Translations under genes and position numbers: made by a program
Source of the DNA: CAXBNB01 sp040151475
Lineage (GTDB): Bacteria > Bacteroidota > Bacteroidia > Cytophagales > Cyclobacteriaceae
Reading direction: 5' to 3'
DNA: 64,000 bases
Assembly: GCF_040151475.1 (NCBI RefSeq)
Contig: NZ_JBDKWG010000097.1
Span: 1 to 64,000, forward strand
Notes under the pieces: generated by a model
Databases searched by the model: none
The model's input: only the letters and a program-made list of their open reading frames with translations
What the model was told of the DNA's origin: nothing
Shown: piece by piece, positions 51,687 through 61,424 of the stretch
How positions within the stretch are numbered: position 1 is the first letter of the stretch
How the letters are laid out: the number at the start of each line of letters is the position of its first letter

Positions 51687-51995
51687 TTATGAAATGGTTT
51701 CAATTAAAACTTTAGTCAATTGCTGTCTGTGGCCATTCTTGACTTTATATCCTTTTCTTCTTTTCTTTTTGAAAACAACGACTTTGTCGTCTTTCACGTG
51801 ACCAAGAATTTTACCTGTCACCTTAGAACCCTTTACTGTAGGAGTTCCAACTTTCACTTTTCCGTCATTGTCTATCAACAATACGTCATTAAATTCTACG
51901 GAAGCGCCTTCTTCGCCTTCTAATACCGGAGCATAAACGAATTGGTCTTGTGTTACTTTGAACTGCTTTCCTGCTATATCAACTATTGCGTACAT
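51687..51995 (-). CDS. rplU: Ribosomal protein L21
   Basis: 102 residues from ATG 51995: MYAIVDIAGKQFKVTQDQF and KVVVFKKKRRKGYKVKNGHRQQLT. The frame is open a further 32 codons upstream, but the L21 N-terminus fixes this start. First of rplU-rpmA. Confidence 0.98.
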   Translation of the reverse strand: MYAIVDIAGKQFKVTQDQFVYAPVLEGEEGASVEFNDVLLIDNDGKVKVGTPTVKGSKVTGKILGHVKDDKVVVFKKKRRKGYKVKNGHRQQLTKVLIETIS

Positions 51996-52248
51996 AAAAA
52001 TTACCTTAATACTTGGTTTTTTTAAAAATGGAGTGCAAAAATACAGAATTGAATCACAATAGCAAACCATCCTTACTACATTTTCACTCAAAAAAATAAT
52101 TTAATTTATTTTCACTTTTTTTTACCCCCAATTTCTGCCAGTATAAAATGAAGTTTTGATTTAATTTCATCCAACAATACTTTAACTATCAAACAATTAA
52201 GTGAAATTTTATGACAACCTTAAATCCCATTCACAAAGGGTATTGACC

Positions 52249-52280
52249 TTTGATTTTTAATGTGCTTTTCATCATATTTG
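52249..52280 (+). promoter_or_regulatory. Candidate promoter for nrdBA
   Basis: TTTG (52249-52252), a 20-bp spacer, then CATATTTG (52273-52280), one base off TAnnTTTG. The same spacing as at rpsU supports it. Transcription would start near 52286, leaving a long leader. Confidence 0.45.
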
Positions 52281-52367
52281 TATTGTCTGAACAAAAGAAT
52301 CATACGCCGGGTTCTTCAGATATTCCAAAGAAAAATATACACCAGCTAAAAAAATAGAACAATCAGT

Positions 52368-52403
52368 CAGATACTGCGGATTTCTGTAGTTTCTGAATTT
52401 TTT
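52368..52403 (+). terminator. Terminator-like hairpin in the nrdBA leader
   Basis: CAGATACTGCGGA pairs with TCTGTAGTTTCTG through 12 pairs including G-U (one U-U mismatch), with a UU loop, then AA and six T. It lies between the candidate promoter and the nrdB start, so it could act as an attenuator. Confidence 0.5.
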
Positions 52404-52452
52404 GTTTACAGTGACTTATTGTCCTAGAATTAAAACCAAGGGAAACAAAAGA

Positions 52453-53442
52453 ATGAAAAGCGACGCAATGCAAGAAGAACCAATACTTAAAGAAAATAAA
52501 GATCGTTTTGTACTTTTCCCAATTCAAAAAAATGACATCTGGCAATTTTATAAAAAAGCAGAAGCCAGCATTTGGACTGCTGAAGAAATAGACCTGAGTC
52601 AGGATTTAAAAGATTGGAACAATCTCAATGATGGTGAAAGACATTTTATATCACATGTACTGGCCTTTTTTGCAGCAAGCGATGGTATTGTAAATGAAAA
52701 CTTGGCGGAAAACTTTTTATCAGAAGTACAATATACGGAAGCCAAGTTCTTTTACGGTTTCCAGATTGCGATAGAAAACATACATTCTGAAACTTACTCA
52801 CTCCTAATAGACACTTACGTAAAAGACCCGGCTGAGAAGAGTAAGCTTTTTAATGCAATTGAAACTATACCATGTGTAAAGAGAAAAGCTGATTGGGCTT
52901 TGAGATGGATAGACAATGGTTCTTTTGCTGAAAGACTGATTGCATTTGCTGCTGTAGAAGGCATATTCTTCTCAGGAAGTTTCTGTTCTATCTTTTGGCT
53001 GAAAAAAAGAGGACTAATGCCAGGACTTACTTTTTCCAATGAGTTGATTTCTCGTGATGAAGGACTGCACTGTGATTTTGCATGTCTTATATATAATGAG
53101 CATTTGGTAAATCAACTGCCAAAAGAAACCGTAACCAAGATAATAAAAGATGCTGTAGAAATTGAAAAGGAATTTGTAACCGATGCTATTCCAGTAAAGC
53201 TCATTGGAATGAATGCTGAACTTATGTGTCAGTATATTGAATTTGTTGCAGATCGATTGTTGTCCGAGTTAGAATGCGATAAAATATATAATACCACCAA
53301 TCCGTTTGATTTTATGGATATGATTTCTCTTCAAGGGAAAACTAACTTTTTTGAAAAACGAGTTGCAGAATACCAAAAAGCGGGAGTAATGAAAGACGGT
53401 GACGATGATTCACCGAAATTTAGTTTAAGCGAAGATTTTTAA
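52453..53442 (+). CDS. nrdB: Class Ia ribonucleotide reductase small subunit
   Basis: 329 residues from ATG 52453 (or 324 from 52468). Diiron ligand segments: WTAEEIDLS, EAKFFYGFQIAIENIHSETYS with the radical Tyr, FFSGSFCSIFWL, and SRDEGLHCDF. The wording of ENIHSETYSLLIDTYVKDP and IPCVKRKADWALRWI closely follows the eukaryotic R2 protein rather than E. coli NrdB. The C-terminus FSLSEDF is the peptide that docks on NrdA. Operon with nrdA (54 bp gap). Confidence 0.96.
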   Translation: MKSDAMQEEPILKENKDRFVLFPIQKNDIWQFYKKAEASIWTAEEIDLSQDLKDWNNLNDGERHFISHVLAFFAASDGIVNENLAENFLSEVQYTEAKFFYGFQIAIENIHSETYSLLIDTYVKDPAEKSKLFNAIETIPCVKRKADWALRWIDNGSFAERLIAFAAVEGIFFSGSFCSIFWLKKRGLMPGLTFSNELISRDEGLHCDFACLIYNEHLVNQLPKETVTKIIKDAVEIEKEFVTDAIPVKLIGMNAELMCQYIEFVADRLLSELECDKIYNTTNPFDFMDMISLQGKTNFFEKRVAEYQKAGVMKDGDDDSPKFSLSEDF

Positions 53443-53496
53443 ATACCTGTCTGTAGCAATACAGATTCTAATGATAAATAAATAACCTGTGCACCT

Positions 53497-55881
53497 ATGT
53501 TAGTATTAAAGAGAGACGGAAGAAGAGAATCCGTCAAATTTGACAAGATCACCGCCCGAATAGATAAAATGTGCTACGGGCTCAATACAAAATATATTGA
53601 ACCTATTGATATTGCCAAAAAGGTAATTACCGGGATTTACGATGGAGTAACCACCGTAGAGTTGGACAACCTTGCTGCTGAAACTGCTGCATCCATGACC
53701 ACTGCACATCCGGACTTTGCAAAACTGGCAGCAAGAATCGCCACATCAAACCTACACAAGGTGACTAGTAAGTCTTTTTCAAATACAATGAAAAGGCTCT
53801 ACACCTATATAGATCCTAAAACAGGTGAGAATGCTTCTTTAATCTCTACGGAGATTTATGGCATTATAAAAAAGAATGCGGCATTATTAGACAGCACTAT
53901 TATTTATGACAGAGATTTCAATTATGATTATTTCGGCTTTAAAACGCTGGAAAGATCGTACCTGATGAAACTTGATGGCAAAATAGTAGAACGCCCTCAG
54001 CACATGCTTATGAGAGTGGCTATTGGCATTCACAAGGAAGACATCAATGCTGCTATAGAAACATACAATTTACTATCTGAGAAGTGGTTTACGCACGCAA
54101 CCCCTACTCTTTTCAATGCAGGTACTCCTAAACCTCAGCTTTCTTCTTGTTTTCTCTTGACAATGAAGGACGACAGTATTGATGGCATATATGACACACT
54201 CAAACAAACAGCAAAAATTTCTCAGTCTGCAGGTGGGATTGGGTTAAGCATCCATAATATACGCGCCACAGGATCATACATCAAAGGCACAAATGGTGTG
54301 AGTAACGGAATCGTACCAATGCTTAGAAACTTCGACATGACTGCCAGGTATGTAGATCAGGGAGGAGGGAAAAGGAAAGGCTCTTTTGCTATTTACCTTG
54401 AGCCATGGCATGCAGATATTTTTGATTTTCTTGATTTAAAGAAAAATCATGGTAAGGAAGAACTGAGAGCAAGAGACTTGTTTTATGCTCTTTGGACTCC
54501 AGACCTTTTTATGAAAAGGGTAAAAGAAAATGGAGACTGGACACTTATGTGTCCACACGAATGCCCTGGGTTGTCAGAAGTTTATGGCGAGGAATTTGAA
54601 AAATTGTATGAAAAATACGAAACAGAAGGAAGAGGCAGAAGAACTATAAAAGCACAAGACCTTTGGTTTGAGGTATTGGAATCTCAAATTGAAACAGGTA
54701 CACCTTATATGTTGTACAAAGATGCCGCCAACAAGAAATCTAACCAGAAAAATCTGGGTACTATCAAGTCTAGTAACTTGTGTACTGAAATCATGGAATA
54801 TACTTCTCCTGATGAGGTAGCTGTTTGTAACCTGGCTTCTGTGGCACTTCCAAAATTTGTAAATGAAGAAACCGGAGAATTCGATCACCAAAAACTTTAT
54901 GACATTACTTATGTGATGACTAAAAACCTTAACAAGGTAATCGATGTGAATTACTACCCTGTACCTGAGGCTAGAAATTCTAACATGAAACACAGGCCAA
55001 TAGGTATTGGTATTCAGGGATTAGCGGATACATTCATCATGTTGAGAATGCCGTTTGACTCTCCAGCTGCCCGTAAGCTTAATAAAGAAATATTTGAGAC
55101 ACTTTATTTTGCAGCAATGACAGCTTCAAAAGATTGTGCCATTGCGGAAGGCCCTTATGAAACATTTAAAGGATCCCCTGTGTCAAAAGGAATCTTCCAG
55201 TTTGACATGTGGAATGTGACTCCTTCAGACCGTTGGGACTGGACATCATTGAAGCAGGAAGTGAAAAAGCATGGCGTAAGAAACTCATTGTTACTTGCTC
55301 CTATGCCAACAGCCTCTACTTCTCAGATTCTTGGAAACAACGAATGCTTTGAGCCTTATACTTCAAACATTTATACCAGAAGGGTATTGTCAGGTGAGTT
55401 CATTGTTGTGAACAAACATTTGATGAAAGACCTTATTGCTTTGAACCTTTGGGATGAAAGCATGAAAAACAGAATCATGCAGGCAAACGGTTCTGTTCAA
55501 AACATTCCTGAAATTCCTAAAGATATTAAAGAGCTTTACAAAACAGTATGGGAAATTTCTCAGAAGGCTATTATAGACATGTCTGCTGACCGTGGCGCAT
55601 ATATTTGCCAGAGCCAAAGCCTGAACATACACTTGCAAGAGCCTAACTTCGGCAAGATGACTTCTATGCACTTCTATGCCTGGGAAAAAGGATTGAAGAC
55701 TGGAATGTACTATTTGAGAACAAAAGCGGCAGCCGATGCAATCAAATTTACATTAGGCAAGCAAGAAGCAAGAGACAAGCCAAAAACTGCCATTGAGCTT
55801 CAGGAAGAAGAATTAAGAAAAGCTGCTGACATGACTTGCTCACTGGACAACCCGGAAGGATGCGAGGCTTGTGGAAGCTAA
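53497..55881 (+). CDS. nrdA: Class Ia ribonucleotide reductase large subunit
   Basis: 794 residues. N-terminal ATP-cone (KRDGRRESVKFDKITARIDK), then the barrel with SSCFLLTMKDDSIDGIYDTL, SAGGIGLSIHNIRATGS, NLCTEIMEYTSPDEVAVCNLAS with the active-site cysteines, and the C-terminal redox pair in GCEACGS. Sequence strongly matches eukaryotic R1 type proteins; the presence of an ATP-cone fits allosteric control by dATP. The operon ends with a terminator after the stop. Confidence 0.97.
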   Translation: MLVLKRDGRRESVKFDKITARIDKMCYGLNTKYIEPIDIAKKVITGIYDGVTTVELDNLAAETAASMTTAHPDFAKLAARIATSNLHKVTSKSFSNTMKRLYTYIDPKTGENASLISTEIYGIIKKNAALLDSTIIYDRDFNYDYFGFKTLERSYLMKLDGKIVERPQHMLMRVAIGIHKEDINAAIETYNLLSEKWFTHATPTLFNAGTPKPQLSSCFLLTMKDDSIDGIYDTLKQTAKISQSAGGIGLSIHNIRATGSYIKGTNGVSNGIVPMLRNFDMTARYVDQGGGKRKGSFAIYLEPWHADIFDFLDLKKNHGKEELRARDLFYALWTPDLFMKRVKENGDWTLMCPHECPGLSEVYGEEFEKLYEKYETEGRGRRTIKAQDLWFEVLESQIETGTPYMLYKDAANKKSNQKNLGTIKSSNLCTEIMEYTSPDEVAVCNLASVALPKFVNEETGEFDHQKLYDITYVMTKNLNKVIDVNYYPVPEARNSNMKHRPIGIGIQGLADTFIMLRMPFDSPAARKLNKEIFETLYFAAMTASKDCAIAEGPYETFKGSPVSKGIFQFDMWNVTPSDRWDWTSLKQEVKKHGVRNSLLLAPMPTASTSQILGNNECFEPYTSNIYTRRVLSGEFIVVNKHLMKDLIALNLWDESMKNRIMQANGSVQNIPEIPKDIKELYKTVWEISQKAIIDMSADRGAYICQSQSLNIHLQEPNFGKMTSMHFYAWEKGLKTGMYYLRTKAAADAIKFTLGKQEARDKPKTAIELQEEELRKAADMTCSLDNPEGCEACGS

Positions 55882-55904
55882 AAATTTATACTTTGATATA
55901 ATTG

Positions 55905-55932
55905 AAAAAACCCGCCATAAGCGGGTTTTTTT
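55905..55932. terminator. Terminator between nrdA and the giant subtilisin gene
   Basis: AAAAAACCCGC-CATAA-GCGGGTTTTTT, with A- and T-runs on both sides, so usable in both directions; the right arm overlaps the stop of the leftward gene by two bases. Confidence 0.92.
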
Positions 55933-58900
55933 ATTGTTTAATGAAATTCTTGTTGATATAAAGTCCTTCGGTAATCAATTGAATAATGTACATCCCATTA
56001 CTTAAACTAGGAATTTTACTTTTCAAATGTGTATTTATATGAGTCAACTTTCCATTACTTTGGCTTAATTTATTACCAGCCAAATCTGAAATAATCAATT
56101 CAATGTTTTTAAACTCATAACCCTCAATACTTATTTGTAAATAGGTAGATGTAGGATTAGGAAATAGCTTAAACTTATTTTGATTCACATCATTCATTCC
56201 TGAAACGACAGGTTCTTCAGTATCGTTTTCTATATTAATTTCGAAAATATTTTCAAAACTTTCGTTTTCCTTGTCAAGGGTTCTGACTCGTATAGAATAT
56301 AGATTTTGTTGTTCATAATCAAAAACAACTTCACCCACCAGCTCATCTTTTGTGATGGAAAAACTAGAATTATCATCATCGCCTATTCCGGCTACAAGGT
56401 AATATTTATGACTATCATTGGCATCCAAGTCAACAGATGAAAATACCCCAATAGTACTTCCGACCGATAGATTTTCCACTATTACATCATTACTAAGTAA
56501 AATATCAGAAGGAGCACTATTTGTTGGTTCATCTACATCAGTTATGGATATGACAAATACTTCCTCTATGCTTCCACCATTTCCATCATCGCTTCTGATA
56601 CGGATGCTGTAGTTGCTCTGAGTTTCATAATCGAATGACTCTTTACTTAATAGCTGCGCTTCTGAAATGCTAAAACTTGCATTGTCTGAATCACCTGATC
56701 CAGCCACCATATAGTAAATATGTATATCATTTTCATCTGGATCATCAGTAGCAAAACTACCGATTGCAGTGCCAACTGGTTCAGTCTCTAAAATGGTATT
56801 ATTGCTTAAAGTGACGTTCGTTGGATTCTCATTTGGATCATCATCAATATCATTTATGTAGATAGTAAATATTTTCTCTATCGTACCTCCATTGCCATCA
56901 TTACTTTGCACCCTGATGCTATACTGTGACTGCTTCTCGAAATCGAATGCCACATTGCTATATAGATTAGCATCCGTTATATAAAAATTAGAATTATCTA
57001 TAGCTCCAGATCCCGACACTAAACTATAATTATGTACATCATCAACATCAAGATCGACACTTGTAAAACTTCCTACCAGTGTTCCGGATAACTCATTTTC
57101 ATTGACATCAGAATTGTCAATCTGGATATCCGTCGGAACACTATTATTATCTTCATTTTCATCAATAACATCAATTACGAATACTTTTTCGATTACCCCT
57201 CCATTTCCGTCATCAACACTCACTCTAATACTACGACTTTCTTTCGTCTCAAAGTCAAAAATATGGTTGCTTAATAGTTCATCCCCAATGATAGAAAATT
57301 TGGAATTATCGTTATCACCCAAACCAGATACTAAATTGTATGTATGATCGTCTTCGTCAGGATCAATCGTAGAAAAAATCCCAACTATAGAACCAACTGG
57401 CTCATTCTCCAATATCTCCAAAGCCGTAAGATTAAAATCTGTTGGTATATTGTTTTCATTTGGATCATCCTCAATGTTGATAGTGAAGTTTTTTGTGTAG
57501 GCACCACCACGATTGTCATCGGTTACAATAGTTATTTTGTAGCTTGATTTTTGCTCAAAATCAAATTTTGTTATTGCCTTAAGTTGATTTTCGTCAATCT
57601 TGAAAAATTCATTATCTAATATTCCATTCAAAAGAGAATAATAATGATTATCGGAAAGATCATTATCAGAAGTGGAGATTGCTCCTATGGCCACTCCAAT
57701 TTCATTATTCTCCATGATCTGTGTATTAGACAGCTGAATGTTGGAGGGTACATTATTTTCCAGCCCATCGGTGACTGTAATAATAAATTCTTTCTCAAAA
57801 CCTCCTCCTCTTCCGTCAGTAGTTATTACTCGTATCTTATGTGTAGTACGGAGATCGAAATCCAAAAAATCGTTCGTTATAAGATTTGCATCAACGATTT
57901 TGAACAATTCATTGTCTTCATCACCAGACCCTGTAACCAACTCATACGAGTGAATATCATCGACATCAATATCAATCGTAGAAAACTTTCCAACAAACGT
58001 TCCTAATTCTAATTCCTCCACAACTTGATTATTATCTAAAAGAATCTCTGTGGGGGAGTTATTTGAAGGATCAGTTGGTAGAACTTTGACAGCATCAGAA
58101 AAAGAAGATTCTTCAAAATTCGCATTTACTGCTGTTAACATATACCAGTACACTTTGGAAGGATCGGTTTCCATATCTTTAAAATTCTTTTTGAGAATCA
58201 ATTGATCGTTTACCTGTAGTGTGTCTTGCCCATTTGACATTGGGTCAAATTCATTTTTGGTAGTGTCAATCCTATAAATATTGTAACCCAACAAGTCTTC
58301 AAATTGATCTAATTCCCAGTTGAGTTGAACATCATCTTCAATCCTGCTAGCAGTTAGATCAGTTGAAAGCGCTGAAGTTGTCTGAATGAGGAATTGAAAC
58401 CTTTGATTGTTTTCTTGGGGAATCTCAAAGCCTTCCAAATCTCTTGAACCAGCAACTCTGATGCTATTTAGACCATCACTGTTTCGGATATCAATGTCTG
58501 CATAAGCGGTCCAAATTGTACCATCACTATTCCAGCTTGCATTTTGATTCACCTGATAATCGGTAAAAGGAGCTTTTACCCCAAAACTAAGAATGGGCTG
58601 AAAACTCTTATCCATTGGACGGTTAAAATACACATCAAACTTGACCCTTTCATTTCCTATTGGATCTAAAGTTTCTTCTTGAGGATCCACATCATTTAAT
58701 TCCACTTTCCAAACAACCCCGTGAGCTTCATAAGAAGGTTTATCTAAAAACGGAACAAAGTCAACCAGTGCCAACTCGGCATCATCCCAAAAGTCATAAA
58801 TATAGCTATTGCTGATAGTAGTAGAGTCATTTATACCATAATAGTTAGCATTTAACTTTTTAAAATTTAGTCCACCACTCGCTCGATAAACTGGGATTTC

Positions 58901-61261
58901 CATTGCATCTATGGATCTCCTATTCTTACCAGTAAGAAAATTGTTTTCCACCAAACTGTATTGGTCATTTTGGGGAAATCTGGATCCCAAAAAGATGATT
59001 TCACTCGCATTTATTATACGTGAAAAATTGTTTGCTTGAATTACGTCACTCTTGAGCAAGAGTGCGGATATCAGAGCCGCCCCACCACACGATATGTTGT
59101 CAAAGTTATTAGTGGTTAGTAGTAAGTTCTCATCTGAAATAAGGGAATCGGATATTTCAATATTTTTGAAAATACAGTTTCTAATAATAGTTTGAGAGTA
59201 AGACCCCTGAAAAAGTCCTCTAGTTAGGATATTCTTGAAAATACAGTTTTCGACAATTTGATAATCCCCTGATACTATTGAGTAATAAAAATAATCTTGA
59301 GAATTGTTGGTTGATTCAATATTTACATAATTCAATCTAATATTTCCAGTTAAGTATCTAATAGGCTCACCTTGTGTACTATTAAGGTAAAGATTTATTA
59401 AATTATTTTTGTCCCCCCTAGCATCAATAGTGCCCTGATTAACGATCTTATTCTCTAAAATCAAATTAGTACCTGCTTCAATGGTTAGTGTTGCTCCTTC
59501 TGCTATTTTAAAGCTATTCCTTACCACCCAGAGTTTATCTGATGTAATGGTTAGATCTTCTGTTACAATTCCTTGCAGGAATTCTGCATTCGATACTTTT
59601 ATTGATATCTCTCCGCTGATTATATCTGAGTTAGTGGAGTTGGTAATGTCATATTTAAACCAGACTTCCTGTTCATGTTTAAGCTCGGAAGAAAATTCCA
59701 CAACCAGAGGGTCTAGATCGCCGTTGTTGGTAGCGAAAATTCCTACGTTTCCTATAGTACTGGTGCCTTTTATTATTTGAGCGGAGGTAGGGTCTTCAGA
59801 ATCTGCGAGTGCCAGTGTTACGGTTACACCATCTATTGATCCTCCCGCATTTTTCACCGAAAAGGATATTTCAATCTGTTCTCCCGTATCTACCTCAAAA
59901 TCCATGTCTGCTCCCGAATCTGGAATGGTATCAGCCAGAGTTATCCCAGTAAATATCAGGTCAGGATCCAATCCACTTTGAGTAAGGGAATTTAAAATGT
60001 TCAAAATACCATTGTCAGAAGAACCAATGAGCTGAGAGAAGATTTCGTTATTGGTGATTCCAGGGTTGGCATCTTTAATTAAAGCTACCGCACCAGAAAC
60101 AATAGGTGCAGACATTGATGTACCATTCAAGGTTCGGTAGTCACTTCCTGGGATCGTACTTAATATTCCAACACCGGGTGCTTTCAATTCATAATTATAT
60201 CCAAATTGATTTGTAAACCTAACAGGACCACTAGGATCGTAATTGGAAAATTTTGCTCTATTATCAAATTGATCTATAGCTTCTACCCCTATTACAAATG
60301 GATAGGCTGCCGGAAATATAGCTGTACTGGGCTGGAACGGCTCTGCTTCTTGTATCATAGGTAGTCCATTATTCCCTGCAGATGCCACAAGGGTAGCACT
60401 TAGGGTGGCATCTTCCAAAGCATCCTTTAGTGCCAAAGATTCCGTACTACCTCCAAAACTCATATTGATGACTGTCGCTCCATTATTTACTGCGTATTCT
60501 ATTCCTTGTATGATGTCACTGGTAGAAGCCAGACCAGATTTGTTGATCACTTTCACAGGTAATATTTTAGCCTTTGGCGCTATACCAGCTATCCCTAAAT
60601 TATTATTAAACTCAGCAGCTGCAATGCCGGCAACATGAGTACCGTGCATATTGTCATCACGAGGATCACTGTCTTCATTTACAAAATCATAGCCAGAGAG
60701 TAAATTATTTACCAGATCAGGATGATTTGGATCAACACCAGTATCCAATATCGCTATAATTTGACCTTCTCCCTGAGCTATATCCCAAGCCTCAAATGCC
60801 CCTACTGTTTTCAAGTGCCATTGCTCATCTACTTTGGTATCATCTGGGGTTATGTGAGCTTTGAAGTAGTAATCCGGCTCGGAATAAAGGACATTACTGT
60901 CTGCTTTAAATTCTTCTATAGCCTTCTGTAAATCTGCCTCCCCTTCGAGGGTAAACTTCAACAGTTTTGGTTCGCTTTCCTGAGAGAGTGTTCTAATTCT
61001 GCCTGTTTGGGAAGAATTATTAAAACCGAGTGGTTCAATTCCGGAAACCTTATGCTTTCTTACCAGCTCATCAATACTCGTTTCATTTTTAATGGCTAAT
61101 GTTTTAAAACCGTTGTTATCATTTGTTGATAAAGAAGAAGTGTTAAACTGTTTTTTGAATTTCACCAATAATTTTCCCGGTACGTATTCTGCTTCTTGTG
61201 CTATAATATTTGAACAAAATAAGAAAAGAAATAAAATTGTTGATGAGGCTAACTTGTTCAT
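55931..61261 (-). CDS. Giant secreted subtilisin with cadherin-like repeats and T9SS sorting domain
   Basis: 1776 residues with a Sec signal peptide. An N-terminal propeptide-like region (VPGKLLVKF) precedes an S8 peptidase domain with Asp173 (ILDTGVD), His206 (MHGTHVAG), Asn297 (ASAGNNG) and Ser382 (NGTSMSAP), a full triad. It continues with a beta-rich adhesion-like region with CARDB and beta-helix-like segments (about 430-870), an FN3-like area (about 960-1060), then six cadherin-like repeats (about 1070-1680) and a C-terminal type A sorting domain (LFPNPTSTYLQIS..SNGMYIIQL) used by the type IX secretion system. It would be displayed on or released from the cell surface. Large but uninterrupted. 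Confidence 0.93.
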   Translation of the reverse strand: MNKLASSTILFLFLFCSNIIAQEAEYVPGKLLVKFKKQFNTSSLSTNDNNGFKTLAIKNETSIDELVRKHKVSGIEPLGFNNSSQTGRIRTLSQESEPKLLKFTLEGEADLQKAIEEFKADSNVLYSEPDYYFKAHITPDDTKVDEQWHLKTVGAFEAWDIAQGEGQIIAILDTGVDPNHPDLVNNLLSGYDFVNEDSDPRDDNMHGTHVAGIAAAEFNNNLGIAGIAPKAKILPVKVINKSGLASTSDIIQGIEYAVNNGATVINMSFGGSTESLALKDALEDATLSATLVASAGNNGLPMIQEAEPFQPSTAIFPAAYPFVIGVEAIDQFDNRAKFSNYDPSGPVRFTNQFGYNYELKAPGVGILSTIPGSDYRTLNGTSMSAPIVSGAVALIKDANPGITNNEIFSQLIGSSDNGILNILNSLTQSGLDPDLIFTGITLADTIPDSGADMDFEVDTGEQIEISFSVKNAGGSIDGVTVTLALADSEDPTSAQIIKGTSTIGNVGIFATNNGDLDPLVVEFSSELKHEQEVWFKYDITNSTNSDIISGEISIKVSNAEFLQGIVTEDLTITSDKLWVVRNSFKIAEGATLTIEAGTNLILENKIVNQGTIDARGDKNNLINLYLNSTQGEPIRYLTGNIRLNYVNIESTNNSQDYFYYSIVSGDYQIVENCIFKNILTRGLFQGSYSQTIIRNCIFKNIEISDSLISDENLLLTTNNFDNISCGGAALISALLLKSDVIQANNFSRIINASEIIFLGSRFPQNDQYSLVENNFLTGKNRRSIDAMEIPVYRASGGLNFKKLNANYYGINDSTTISNSYIYDFWDDAELALVDFVPFLDKPSYEAHGVVWKVELNDVDPQEETLDPIGNERVKFDVYFNRPMDKSFQPILSFGVKAPFTDYQVNQNASWNSDGTIWTAYADIDIRNSDGLNSIRVAGSRDLEGFEIPQENNQRFQFLIQTTSALSTDLTASRIEDDVQLNWELDQFEDLLGYNIYRIDTTKNEFDPMSNGQDTLQVNDQLILKKNFKDMETDPSKVYWYMLTAVNANFEESSFSDAVKVLPTDPSNNSPTEILLDNNQVVEELELGTFVGKFSTIDIDVDDIHSYELVTGSGDEDNELFKIVDANLITNDFLDFDLRTTHKIRVITTDGRGGGFEKEFIITVTDGLENNVPSNIQLSNTQIMENNEIGVAIGAISTSDNDLSDNHYYSLLNGILDNEFFKIDENQLKAITKFDFEQKSSYKITIVTDDNRGGAYTKNFTINIEDDPNENNIPTDFNLTALEILENEPVGSIVGIFSTIDPDEDDHTYNLVSGLGDNDNSKFSIIGDELLSNHIFDFETKESRSIRVSVDDGNGGVIEKVFVIDVIDENEDNNSVPTDIQIDNSDVNENELSGTLVGSFTSVDLDVDDVHNYSLVSGSGAIDNSNFYITDANLYSNVAFDFEKQSQYSIRVQSNDGNGGTIEKIFTIYINDIDDDPNENPTNVTLSNNTILETEPVGTAIGSFATDDPDENDIHIYYMVAGSGDSDNASFSISEAQLLSKESFDYETQSNYSIRIRSDDGNGGSIEEVFVISITDVDEPTNSAPSDILLSNDVIVENLSVGSTIGVFSSVDLDANDSHKYYLVAGIGDDDNSSFSITKDELVGEVVFDYEQQNLYSIRVRTLDKENESFENIFEINIENDTEEPVVSGMNDVNQNKFKLFPNPTSTYLQISIEGYEFKNIELIISDLAGNKLSQSNGKLTHINTHLKSKIPSLSNGMYIIQLITEGLYINKNFIKQ
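56225..58062 (-). repeat. Six cadherin-like repeats within the subtilisin
   Basis: Units of about 101 residues (303 bp) each open with a PT/SxIxLSNxxIxENxxxGxxIGxFS pattern and contain DxDxxDxHxYxLVxGxGDxDNxxF and YxIRVxTDDxGGG, the calcium-binding cadherin type. The units differ by about a third to a half and are not recent perfect duplicates. Confidence 0.85.
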
Positions 61262-61424
61262 GCTGTAATTGCTACAAGATGGAAGTGGGAAAGTTGTTTT
61301 TAATAATTAATAATTAATATTGGAAGTTAATAAATGGAAATATATAATAAAAGTGTGTTAGATTAATATTACGTTACAGATACTTTCAGCTCTAAGAGGA
61401 AACTACACAAATCGACAAAAAAAC

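Larger units (their letters stand above)
51996..52452 (+). other. Divergent intergenic region and nrdB leader
   Basis: About 460 bp between rplU (leftward) and nrdB (rightward). It holds the candidate nrdB promoter at 52249-52280, giving a leader of about 170 nt with a terminator-like hairpin at 52368-52403, and no recognised small gene. Confidence 0.5.
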
